From assembly GCA_006386115.1 (NCBI GenBank), contig VFIW01000102.1, positions 86,785 to 150,784 on the forward strand: DNA of 64,000 nucleotides, given 5' to 3'. Position numbers and translations under genes: made by a program. The notes beneath the pieces are model-generated. The model ran no database searches. It worked only from the letters and a program-made list of their open reading frames with translations, and was not told where the DNA came from. Positions 50,405-59,703 of the stretch are shown here, one piece after another (within the stretch, counting starts at the first letter, position 1; each line of letters opens with the position of its first letter). The stretch is from Globisporangium splendens. Taxonomy: Eukaryota > Oomycota > Peronosporomycetes > Pythiales > Pythiaceae.

Positions 50405-50933
50405 AGGTTCGCGCGGGGTGGCCGCGCACGCGGAAGTGCACTTTCGGTCGGTTCTGGTCTTGCATTTGCTCCTGTGCCACCAGCAATAGCTGACACAGGC
50501 CCTGGACTAGCACCAGATGCTTGGTCCCTGGTTGCATTTGCACCAAATCTGGTCAAAAGTGCACTTTCCGTACTTGGGCTGGTCGCTGGAGCTGGGTTCG
50601 TAGGTGCACCAGGTCCAAATTGGGTCAAATGTGCCGGTTCTGCACTCAGACCAGTCATTGGAGCTGGGTCCTGGGTCATCTCACATGTTGCGGCGGTTGT
50701 GCGTGGAGTTCCTGGCCTGAGATTAGCCGTTACGGCGGTCCCAGGGCCAGAAACCGCAATTGCCGCATCCAAACTTGAGTTTTCTTCGTCAAAAAAGCTG
50801 GTCTGGGCCGGAGGGATGTCGATTTGTGCTCGGGCACTGTCGGTTGACTCCGCCCATGCGTCGTCGTCTTCGTAGGTGCTCGGGTTCTCGTTTTCGTATA
50901 TTGGATTTTCGGTCTGGGGGCCGAAAACCGTCG

Positions 50934-50988
50934 CTGTAGGGGCATAATCATAGTTAATAACCATTTCATTTGAGTTCACTATACTTAC
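50934..50988 (-). other. Intron-like segment, Ut-3 (55 nt)
   Basis: Same as in Ut-1 in length and signals, with TATGCCCC instead of TATTCCCC before the acceptor. Confidence 0.45.
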
Positions 50989-52135
50989 CTGAGTGTTGGT
51001 TGTTGTCGTTGTCGTCGCTGGAGGGGGGACTGGGTGTGCGGCGTCGTTGTCTTGGTGTACTCGGTACCGGGTGAGCGTCAGCAGGTCGGTGAGGAACACC
51101 GTCGTCTGGGAGGGGGGTACACTGGCACCTTGCTGACGTTCGTCATCGGGGAGGGGAGGGGCGAGGCGGCGCCTCTTGGCACCCTCGGTTTGGTAGCCGA
51201 CGGTACTCGTGCACGTTGAAGTGCGCTCGGGTACCGTGGCGGGGGGGGACATCGTGGTTGGGGATGGCCCTGGCTCGGGGATGCTGCTTGGCGCGGCTGT
51301 CTCCGGGTCAGGACCATCATTCTGTGGCGCAAGGCCAAGTGTGGTAGTGTTCTGGGCGGTGCTGCATCCACGTTCGTGGTTAGCAGCAGCACCGCGGGTG
51401 GTAAAGTGCCGGTCGCACGCACACTCGCACGTGAAGATGTCCACAAAGTGGTCATTCTCGTGTGCGAGTGCGCGGTGGCGTCCGAGCACGAACATGTGGG
51501 GGGCGCTGAACCCACACAGAGTGCACACGTAGTGTGGTCCTCTGTGCGGGTGCACCTCCGTGACCGTGGCGCGGGTTTGGGGTGGTGGTGGCGGCGGCGG
51601 GTCTTCGTGAGCGTGGTGGTGGTGGTGGTCTTCGTCGTTGTCGAGGTCGTCCTCGACGTCGCTGTCCTCGTCGCTGTCTAGGAGGAAGCCGGCATCGCTG
51701 CCGAGCGACCCCTGACTGGACGAGACAGTGGAGGCGTTGCTCCCGATGGAGTCCGCGCGGTCGCGGGTCTCGAAACGGGGCCAGTAGAGACGCATACCAA
51801 CTGTTAATATATTACGGTGAAATTATCTATTCCTTGTGTTCTCTTGTAGCCCTGCGTGTCTTCTTACTTTTGGTGTTTTTCTTTTGTTTTAGTTCGCTCT
51901 AGAAGCGTGGCAAAGTGCTCTTTTGTGGGGTCGACTTTCCTCTTTTTTTTTTTTTTCTTCTTTTTTTTTTTTTGACACGCAAGTTACACTACCGCCTGTC
52001 TACTCTGCGCCTGTCTGATTAGGTACTGTTTCCGACTACCGAAAGAGCAGAAAGAACAATAGCGAAATAGAAGGGTAGCAAATATAAACAACACAGTAAA
52101 GATAACAAGGGAATAGACAACTACCGTAATATAGA

Positions 52136-52293
52136 GGGTTGGCCTCGCCGGGGGAAGGTGCAATCCCCGGGAAACCGAGCCAGAGACGAGGCAGCAAGCT
52201 GCTCGCAGTCCGACCGAGCTCAGAAATAAATGTGAAAATAAAGCCGGGTTTGTCGCCCGGCAATCAGTTTTCACACTGATTAGAACAGAGAAA
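52136..52293 (-). ncRNA. U2 snRNA, 3' portion only (downstream of Ut-4)
   Basis: Same as the 36153-36310 copy over the stems. The 5' part is absent. Confidence 0.77.
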
Positions 52294-52521
52294 GAATGTA
52301 TATTTACCAATTAACGATCAAATAAAGAGGTTATCAGGTATAAAGAGGTTACCTCATTGTGACCATGTTGCGTCTCTTGGGTTTGGAGGGCCGTTCCCTA
52401 CGTGGGTGATGCCCTGGTAGCCTTGGGGAGGCTGGGTTCGCACGATGTCCTTTTGATGTGTAGTCACTACACGCTCTGGTTGGTGCCGGTGGGTCCCCCC
52501 GGACCACGTGTCGGCGCCTCT

Positions 52522-52692
52522 GGTGTCCCGGCTGTCGCACTGAATGTGCGTCGGGCCGGTCGTGTCGCTGGTGTCCCGGCTGTCGCACTGTATGCGCGTC
52601 GGGCCGGTCGTGTCGCTGGTGTCCCGGCTGTCGCACTGTATGCGCGTCGGGGTTGTCGTGTCGCTGGTGCCCCGGCTGTCGCACTGAATGCG
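52522..52692 (-). repeat. 48-bp repeat at the end of Ut-4
   Basis: Three and a half units, beyond the shifted stop at 52856. Confidence 0.7.
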
Positions 52693-52855
52693 CTTCGGGG
52701 TCGTCGGGTGGCTGTGGGGTCGCTTGTCGATCTGCCTGCGCGCGCCGGAGGCGTGGGCCTCCGTGCTTCTCCGTCTGTCCCCCCTCTGGTCGGAGCTGGT
52801 GCTGATCTGGGCCCTGCTGCTGTCCCGGCTATGCTCGTGGACAGTGTGGACCGTC

Positions 52856-55800
52856 TCACTTGCGTTCCGGTGCCGCTTGGTTGCCCGCGTTGAAGTTCCG
52901 GTGTCGGTCGCGTCGTTTCGGTCGCTGGAGCTCGGTGCACCGGAGCTCCACCTCGGAGCGTCGGGCGCCGGTGCCGGGGCTGGTTGGGCTGGTTCCGCAC
53001 GGGCGGGAGTCGGTGTTGGAGCTCGGGTTGTCGTCCTGGAGGTGCTGGATGCCGGTGCTGGAGCGTCTGGTGTCGCTGCCGTTCGTCTGGTGCCGAGTTC
53101 GTGGCTGGCCGATCTCCCTGTTGTTGCTCCGGTGCCGGTGCCGTGATTCGCACGCGTCGTTTTCGCTGCTCCGGGGCTGGTGCCCGGGTGTCCGTGGGTT
53201 GGGGCCGGCGTTCTGGTGCTGGATCATGTTGGAGTTGAGCAGGACTGGCCTGGAGTCGTCGGTCTGGAGTCTGGATCTGGACTGGATCTGGATGCGTCGT
53301 CGTTGCGTTTCCACACGTCGGGTTGGCCCTCGGTGTAGGGCGCAGTGGAGGTTCCAGATGCGGCGGCTCGCCTTGATCGCTTCGGTCGAGATGGTGGTGT
53401 TGAGCCGCCTGGCATCCTTCTTCAGGAGCCCGAGCTCCTCGGTGTATACCTTGAAGTTCCCAGGTAGCACCGAGCCGAGCGAGCCGTACACCAGTGCAGA
53501 TAGGTGTACCGTCCATCCTTGCTGCATCAAATGCACCTTGATGGGTTGGTACTTCTCAATCTTGCGCTGGGCTGAGGCCGCTAGGCTGGAGAACTCGGGT
53601 CCGTCCTGCTGGTGGTCTTCGTAGGTGATCGCCAGGTCGGCGACCACCACCGTCTTGCTCCTGGTGTCGAAGAGCTGGAGGTCTGGCCGGAGCTGACCTG
53701 CCATACCTTCGACCGTCTGGTTGACTCGGAGTTGGAGTCGCTCCTGCGATCGGAGCACTCGGGGCTGGAGTGTGTCGGTAATCAGCTTCAACGCGGAGTC
53801 GTGGCGCTTGGTCACCGCGTCGCTGGTGCCGGGGCAGTGGTTCAGCACGTGGGCTAGTGTCTCCGTGCTCCGGCACTCAGCGTACCGGCATGTGGCGTTC
53901 GTACGCACCCTTTTCCGCTTGAGCACCGACCTGGTGTCCAGCTGATTGAGGCGCGCTTGGACTGCAAAGACATAGTCATTGTCCCACATGCCGGTGCCAC
54001 GCGTGAGGAATGAGCTCCCGGGACCGCCCTGAGCTCGCACCGTGCGTCCTTGGTCCGACATCTCCTTCCACCTGTTTAGGTGTGCATTCTTCATGTGGAG
54101 CTTGACCTGTCGGAGCACGGTGGTGTGCTCGAGCCAGTCCCTGGAGCTCGGGGTCTTCAATTGGAGCCACTGTCGCTCGCCGGAGCTGGGGTCGACGACA
54201 TCGGCTAGTCGGAGCTGGTGTGTGGCCAGGTGGCGCTGGATGTCTGTCCAGAGCGAGCCGATGTCGCCGTTCCTTCGCTTCCTGATGTTCGTGAGCGATG
54301 AGTCCAGGTCGGAGTTGAGGAAGCGTTGGATGGCTTCCTCGGTGCGCTCCTTCCAGTACTCTTCATCCAGCCGGTAGCGCTTTCGTATGATCTGCGTGAT
54401 CTGCGTGCGCGCCACCGCCTGGATGGTGTGGTCTTTGGAGTGGAGCATCTGCCACCCATGAGCTATCTGCAGTGCTGCATGGAGCTCGGTGAGTGGCAGT
54501 AGCCCCAGGCCTCCATGGGATGTCGGTGCGTACATGAACGCTGTGGTGGCGGAGCTGGGTAGGCGGAGGAGGTGCCTCAGACCCTTGCTCAGTACGCGGT
54601 CGAAACCCTGGAGTTGGGAGTGCAGGGGCCTGAGATGGCGGAGCGCGTATTCTACCTGGGGGTAGATGTACGTCTTCACTGCCTTCAGGATCTGCCATGG
54701 TGCCAAAGGTGAGCGGAGGAGTGCCACCACGTTCTTTTTCAACTCCCCCAGCTTTGGCACCAAGGCAAACCTGCGCTGGATGTGGTCAAAGCCATCCCCG
54801 ATACCTAGGTATGCATAGCTGTCGCTGAGAGTGAGCCTGGGTATCGGGGTGCCGTCCAGATGCAGCTGGAGCTCGGTGTCGAGCTCAGGGTTCCCACGGG
54901 AGTTCGTGGTTACCGCCAGCAGAGCGCACTTGGACGGGTTGGCTCGCATCGTGGTCCATTTCAGGAAGCGTTCCACTAGTTGGTGCGCTGACCTGATGCC
55001 GCTCGCGGAGTCACTGAAGATCTTGATGTCGTCGGCGTACGCCGAGACACATGGTCTGAAGTTCTCCGCGAGCGGCACTCCCACGCCAGGTAGCTCCTGG
55101 AGCCCTCGGAGCAGCGGTATCAGGGCCGCAATGAAGAGGTACGGACTGAGCGGGCAACCCTGGTACACGCCGATCTCCTGGCGGATGGGGTCCGTGGGGC
55201 CATCGTGGGCGTTGTTCACGACAAAGTGGGAGTCCTCGTAGATGTTCTGAGCGCGCTCGATGAAAGCAGCATCGACTCGGAGCATCCCGAGGACTCGCCA
55301 CATGAGCTCCTGTGGCAGGGACCCGAAGGCATTCTTCAGGTCATACCACACGTTGTACAACTTCCTGTGCATCCGTCTCGTTTGGTCGAGGAGCGAGGTG
55401 CTCAGGAAGTTGTGTTCGTGGCATCCATTGAATGCTCTGAATCCCTTCTGCGCTAGTGAGAATCGCTCGTTGGTGTCCATCCAACGAGTGAATCTCTTCG
55501 CAAGGATGCCTGAGTAGAGCTTGTAGATGCATTGTTGCAAGCATATCGGTCTCCAGTTGCTGGGTTGGTTCGGGTCTCCCTTTTTGTATAGGAGCCTGAC
55601 CGTGCCCACTTTCCACGCAGTGGGGACCTTTTTGTGCTTCCAGCAGAAGCTGAAGGCTGCGTGGAGTGCGGGTAGCAACTGGAGCCGGAAGTGCTTATAT
55701 ACATCGTGGCCGATGCCATCCAGTCCGGGGCTGGAGGCACCGTTCACGATCTGGAGTTGGTCCTCGATCTCATCTATCGTGAGGTCATCGGTTAATGCCT

Positions 55801-58800
55801 CTCGGACCTGCTCCGGGGGTGGCAGCCGCTGGAGCACCGCTCGGAACGGTGCTCCTACATCGCTGTCAAAGTCAAACACCATGTTCGGTGTGTTGACGCC
55901 TTGGAAGAATGCGTACAGGTCCTCCCTGCCGATGGGACAGGTGGTGTCTTCCATTGGACCCTCAGTGACGTCCTCGTTCACTCCTCGGAGGAGTTCCTGT
56001 ACGCACTCTTTTTCTTTTTGCTCAAATTTGAGCCGGAGCTTTGATCTCAGGATTGCCGCTTTCACTCGGCCCACCCGCCGACGTGCTTTTTGGATGCGTC
56101 CTTGTTGGCTGGGTTCAGCCCGCTGTGCGATGATCAGGTCGTCGAGTGCTTCTTCAAGTCGCGCTTCACGGTGCTGTGTGCTTGGTCGTGGTGGTCGCAT
56201 CATCGTCTTGGTCGCTGTGGTTTTCTTCTTGGTCTTCATCATTGATCGGGGTTTCTTCGTTGTGGAGTACTCCTGGAGTAGGTCATACATTTGCATAGTA
56301 AGTGCTGTAATATATCCTTCTCCGGTTTCCCAATCCTCACAGTCGGTGATCTTGGTGGCCATCTTCTTGGCGAACCTCTCTATTATCGCTCGGCTCTTTT
56401 CATCCTCGTTCTCACTCAGCGCTCGTAGTTGCAGTCTTGGTCGTTTTGCCGGGATCGTGCCTGGTTCCAGTCGTACAGGTGCGTACACCTCTCCCTCATC
56501 ACGGCGCACTACTTCTTCGTCATCGTCGCTGGTTTCCTTCATTTCCTCATCGACGGTGGCCTCTGGGTCTGGCCGCTGCGAGGTCGTCTTCCGTTGGATC
56601 GGGGTCCAGCATCGGTCATCGCCAGCACCGTGCACCGCGCACACCGATTTCGTTGCGGCGTGGTCGAGTGCACGGTTTGCGAGTGCGTCCGCTTGGGTGT
56701 TTGCCTTGCGGTCGATGTGGTGGAGCTCGAAGCTGTCGAGGCTCCGTAGGCATCCGAGGATGCGGTTTCTAAGTGCTCTCAGACGCTTATTGCCGCATGC
56801 ATATATGCCTCGGACCTGCCTGATGACGAGTATGCTATCCCCTTCCACTCGGAGTCGCCTTGCTCCATGTCGTTTGGCCGCCTGGACGCCGTCGAGTAAC
56901 GCTGTGTACTCGGCGGTGTTGTTTGTGTTGAAGTTCTCGGGTAGAAAGTGGTGGCATGTCCAGAGGATGGCTCCTCCGGGTTCATAGAGGGCTGATCCAG
57001 CGCCTCCTTTCCCTGGATTTCCTGGACATGCTCCATCAAATCTCAATAACCATGGCCGGCCGTCGTCTGGTGCTTCTGGCGTGATCGCTTGGGTCGTTGT
57101 CGTGGTCGCCGGGGTCTCGTTGATAGCTTCAGTCGTGATTGGCGTCGTAGGAGTGGTTGCGGATCGCCATCGAGACGGTCTCGCCGTCAAAACTCGCTCA
57201 TTTCGGTCAGGACGGGCCGCTGGCACCGTGTCTGACCTCCAATTCAATGGGTTCGCGGTGAGGGTTCGCTCTCCTTGAGTCCTCGTTCTCATCGCTGTAC
57301 TAGCCGCCTCCAAAATTGCATTTCTGGGGCCCAAACTACTGTTCCGAGCAGTAGTTGGACGTGCTAGAGCATTCTCTGGCACGGGCGGAGCGTTCTCATG
57401 GCTCAAACCACTGCTCGGAGCAGTAGTTGTGCGTGCATTTGCACTTTCCCCCACAGAAATTGCATTTCTGGGGCCCAAACTACTGTTCCGAGCAGTAGTT
57501 GGACGTGCTAGAGCATTCTCTGGCACGGGCGGAGCGTTCTCATGGCTCAAACTACTGCTCGGAGCAGTAGTTGTGCGTGCATTTGCACTTTCCCCCACAG
57601 AAATTGCATTTCTGGGGCCCAAACTACTGTTCCGAGCAGTAGTTAGGTTCGCGCGGGGTGGCCGCGCACGCGGAAGTGCACTTTCGGTCGGTTCTGGTCT
57701 TGCATTTGCTCCTGTGCCACCAGCAATAGCTGACACAGGCCCTGGACTAGCACCAGATGCTTGGTCCCTGGTTGCATTTGCACCAAATCTGGTCAAAAGT
57801 GCACTTTCCGTACTTGGGCTGGTCGCTGGAGCTGGGTTCGTAGGTGCACCAGGCCCAAATTGGGTCAAAAGTGCCGGTTCTGCACTCAGACCAGTCATTG
57901 GAGCTGGGTCCTGGGTCATCTCACATGTTGCGGTGGTTGTGCGTGGAGTTCCTGGCCTGAGATCAGCCGTTACGGCGGTCCCAGGGCCAGAAACCGCAAT
58001 TGCCGCATCCAAACTTGAGTTTTCTTCGTCAAAAAAGCTGGTCTGGGCCGGAGGGATGTCGATTTGTGCTCGGGCACTGTCGGTTGACTCCACCCATGCG
58101 TCGTCGTCTTCGTAGGTGCTCGGATTCTCGTTTTCGTATGTTGGGTTTTCGGTCTGGGGGCCGAAAACCGTCGCTGTAGGGGAATAATCATAGTTAATAA
58201 CCATTTCATTTGAGTTCACTATACTTACCTGAGTGTTGGTTGTTGTCGTTGTCGTCGCTGGAGGGGGGACTGGGTGTGCGGCGTCGTTGTCTTGGTGTAC
58301 TCGGTACCGGGTGAGCGTCAGCAGGTCGGTGAGGAACACCGTCGTCTGGGAGGGGGGTACACTGGCACCTTGCTGACGTTCGTCATCGGGGAGGGGAGGG
58401 GCGAGGCGGCGCCTCTTGGCACCCTCGGTTTGGTAGCCGACGGTACTCGTGCACGTTGAAGTGCGCTCGGGTACCGTGGCGAGGGGGGACATCGTGGTTG
58501 GGGATGGCCCTGGCTCGGGGATGCTGCTTGGCGCGGCTGTCTCCGGGTCAGGACCATCATTCTGTGGCGCAAGGCCAAGTGTGGTAGTGTTCTGGGCGGT
58601 GCTGCATCCACGTTCGTGGTTAGCAGCAGCACCGCGGGTGGTAAAGTGCCGGTCGCACGCACACTCGCACGTGAAGATGTCCACAAAGTGGTCATTCTCG
58701 TGTGCGAGTGCGCGGTGGCGGCCGAGCACGAACATGTGGGGGGCGCTGAACCCACACAGAGTGCACACGTAGTGTGGTCCTCTGTGCGGGTGCACCTCCG

Positions 58801-59032
58801 TGACCGTGGCGCGGGTTTGGGGTGGTGGTGGCGGCGGCGGGTCTTCGTGAGCGTGGTGGTGGTGGTCTTCGTCGTTGTCGAGGTCGTCCTCGACGTCGCT
58901 GTCCTCGTCGCTGTCTAGGAGGAAGCCGGCATCGCTGCCGAGCGACCCCTGACTGGACGAGACAGTGGAGGCGTTGCTCCCGATGGAGTCCGCGCGGTCG
59001 CGGGTCTCGAAACGGGGCCAGTAGAGACGCAT
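52856..59032 (-). CDS. Ut-4 polyprotein, open through all enzymatic domains
   Basis: 2058 codons without a stop: two zinc fingers, two minisatellite units, RNase H, RT (YADD), CCHC knuckle and restriction-like endonuclease as described for Ut-1. A one-base loss at about 53301-53305 (CGTCGTTGCG where others have CGTCGTTTGCG) shifts the Pro/Arg tail, which ends ...AAPERK at 52856. One change near the endonuclease (RVNQTVEG instead of RVNETVEG) is private. With Ut-1 this is the best candidate for an active copy, since the tail lies beyond the endonuclease. Confidence 0.87.
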   Translation of the reverse strand: MRLYWPRFETRDRADSIGSNASTVSSSQGSLGSDAGFLLDSDEDSDVEDDLDNDEDHHHHAHEDPPPPPPPQTRATVTEVHPHRGPHYVCTLCGFSAPHMFVLGRHRALAHENDHFVDIFTCECACDRHFTTRGAAANHERGCSTAQNTTTLGLAPQNDGPDPETAAPSSIPEPGPSPTTMSPLATVPERTSTCTSTVGYQTEGAKRRRLAPPLPDDERQQGASVPPSQTTVFLTDLLTLTRYRVHQDNDAAHPVPPPATTTTTTNTQVSIVNSNEMVINYDYSPTATVFGPQTENPTYENENPSTYEDDDAWVESTDSARAQIDIPPAQTSFFDEENSSLDAAIAVSGPGTAVTADLRPGTPRTTTATCEMTQDPAPMTGLSAEPALLTQFGPGAPTNPAPATSPSTESALLTRFGANATRDQASGASPGPVSAIAGGTGANARPEPTESALPRARPPRANLTTARNSSLGPRNAISVGESANARTTTAPSSSLSHENAPPVPENALARPTTARNSSLGPRNAISVGESANARTTTAPSSGLSHENAPPVPENALARPTTARNSSLGPRNAILEAASTAMRTRTQGERTLTANPLNWRSDTVPAARPDRNERVLTARPSRWRSATTPTTPITTEAINETPATTTTTQAITPEAPDDGRPWLLRFDGACPGNPGKGGAGSALYEPGGAILWTCHHFLPENFNTNNTAEYTALLDGVQAAKRHGARRLRVEGDSILVIRQVRGIYACGNKRLRALRNRILGCLRSLDSFELHHIDRKANTQADALANRALDHAATKSVCAVHGAGDDRCWTPIQRKTTSQRPDPEATVDEEMKETSDDDEEVVRRDEGEVYAPVRLEPGTIPAKRPRLQLRALSENEDEKSRAIIERFAKKMATKITDCEDWETGEGYITALTMQMYDLLQEYSTTKKPRSMMKTKKKTTATKTMMRPPRPSTQHREARLEEALDDLIIAQRAEPSQQGRIQKARRRVGRVKAAILRSKLRLKFEQKEKECVQELLRGVNEDVTEGPMEDTTCPIGREDLYAFFQGVNTPNMVFDFDSDVGAPFRAVLQRLPPPEQVREALTDDLTIDEIEDQLQIVNGASSPGLDGIGHDVYKHFRLQLLPALHAAFSFCWKHKKVPTAWKVGTVRLLYKKGDPNQPSNWRPICLQQCIYKLYSGILAKRFTRWMDTNERFSLAQKGFRAFNGCHEHNFLSTSLLDQTRRMHRKLYNVWYDLKNAFGSLPQELMWRVLGMLRVDAAFIERAQNIYEDSHFVVNNAHDGPTDPIRQEIGVYQGCPLSPYLFIAALIPLLRGLQELPGVGVPLAENFRPCVSAYADDIKIFSDSASGIRSAHQLVERFLKWTTMRANPSKCALLAVTTNSRGNPELDTELQLHLDGTPIPRLTLSDSYAYLGIGDGFDHIQRRFALVPKLGELKKNVVALLRSPLAPWQILKAVKTYIYPQVEYALRHLRPLHSQLQGFDRVLSKGLRHLLRLPSSATTAFMYAPTSHGGLGLLPLTELHAALQIAHGWQMLHSKDHTIQAVARTQITQIIRKRYRLDEEYWKERTEEAIQRFLNSDLDSSLTNIRKRRNGDIGSLWTDIQRHLATHQLRLADVVDPSSGERQWLQLKTPSSRDWLEHTTVLRQVKLHMKNAHLNRWKEMSDQGRTVRAQGGPGSSFLTRGTGMWDNDYVFAVQARLNQLDTRSVLKRKRVRTNATCRYAECRSTETLAHVLNHCPGTSDAVTKRHDSALKLITDTLQPRVLRSQERLQLRVNQTVEGMAGQLRPDLQLFDTRSKTVVVADLAITYEDHQQDGPEFSSLAASAQRKIEKYQPIKVHLMQQGWTVHLSALVYGSLGSVLPGNFKVYTEELGLLKKDARRLNTTISTEAIKASRRIWNLHCALHRGPTRRVETQRRRIQIQSRSRLQTDDSRPVLLNSNMIQHQNAGPNPRTPGHQPRSSENDACESRHRHRSNNREIGQPRTRHQTNGSDTRRSSTGIQHLQDDNPSSNTDSRPCGTSPTSPGTGARRSEVELRCTELQRPKRRDRHRNFNAGNQAAPERK
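57314..57644 (-). repeat. 144-bp coding minisatellite, Ut-4 (about 2.3 units)
   Basis: Two full units, including the same variant palindrome (AACCACTGCTC) as Ut-1. Confidence 0.88.
58174..58228 (-). other. Intron-like segment, Ut-4 (55 nt)
   Basis: Same sequence as in Ut-1, in frame when read through. Confidence 0.45.
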
Positions 59033-59372
59033 ACCAACTGTTAATATATTACGGTGAAATTATCTATTCCTTGTGTTCTCTTGTAGCCCTGCGTGTCTTC
59101 TTACTTTTGGTGTTTTTCTTTTGTTTTAGTTCGCTCTAGAAGCGTGGCAAAGTGCTCTTTTGTGGGGTCGACTTTCCTCTTTTTTTTTTTTTTCTTCTTT
59201 TTTTTTTTTTGACACGCAAGTTACACTACCGCCTGTCTACTCTGCGCCTGTCTGATTAGGTACTGTTTCCGACTACCGAAAGAGCAGAAAGAACAATAGC
59301 GAAATAGAAGGGTAGCAAATATAAACAACACAGTAAAGATAACAAGGGAATAGACAACTACCGTAATATAGA

Positions 59373-59530
59373 GGGTTGGCCTCGCCGGGGGAAGGTGCAA
59401 TCCCCGGGAAACCGAGCCAGAGACGAGGCAGCAAGCTGCTCGCAGTCCGACCGAGCTCAGAAATAAATGTGAAAATAAAGCCGGGTTTGTCGCCCGGCAA
59501 TCAGTTTTCACACTGATTAGAACAGAGAAA
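59373..59530 (-). ncRNA. U2 snRNA, 3' portion only (downstream of Ut-5)
   Basis: Same as the 36153-36310 copy over the stems. The 5' part is absent. Confidence 0.77.
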
Positions 59531-59703
59531 GAATGTATATTTACCAATTAACGATCAAATAAAGAGGTTATCAGGTATAAAGAGGTTACCTCATTGTGAC
59601 CATGTTGCGTCTCTTGGGTTTGGAGGGCCGTTCCCTACGTGGGTGATGCCCTGGTAGCCTTGGGGAGGCTGGGTTCGCACGATGTCCTTTTGATGTGTAG
59701 TCA

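Larger units (their letters stand above)
44256..51795 (-). pseudogene. Ut-3 polyprotein, broken inside the minisatellite
   Basis: From MRLYWP at 51795 the frame is open through the zinc fingers and seven repeat units, then fails in a scrambled unit at about 49300-49366. It resumes in the frame that runs from 49361 to 44256 with RNase H, RT and endonuclease intact. A one-base loss near 44522-44525 (GTTGTG where others have GTTGTTG) shifts the Pro/Arg tail, which then ends ...AAPERK at 44256. Single-residue differences include CPICRED instead of CPIGRED before the RT. The enzymatic part has no start of its own. Confidence 0.83.
43694..52135 (-). mobile_element. Ut-3: Utopia-type non-LTR retrotransposon, longest copy
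   Basis: Third copy, about 1.3 kb longer than its neighbours because of the expanded 144-bp repeat. It is flanked by U2 remnants at 52136-52293 and 43536-43693. Confidence 0.85.
52294..59372 (-). mobile_element. Ut-4: Utopia-type non-LTR retrotransposon
   Basis: Fourth copy, between U2 remnants at 59373-59530 and 52136-52293. Its N-terminal variants match Ut-2, while its middle variants and repeat number match Ut-1. Confidence 0.85.

Noticed and set aside
49259..50875. Plus-strand open frame of 538 codons with 48-residue repeats
   Set aside because: Antisense of the minisatellite. Repeats whose length is a multiple of three stay open in any frame that lacks a stop in one unit.
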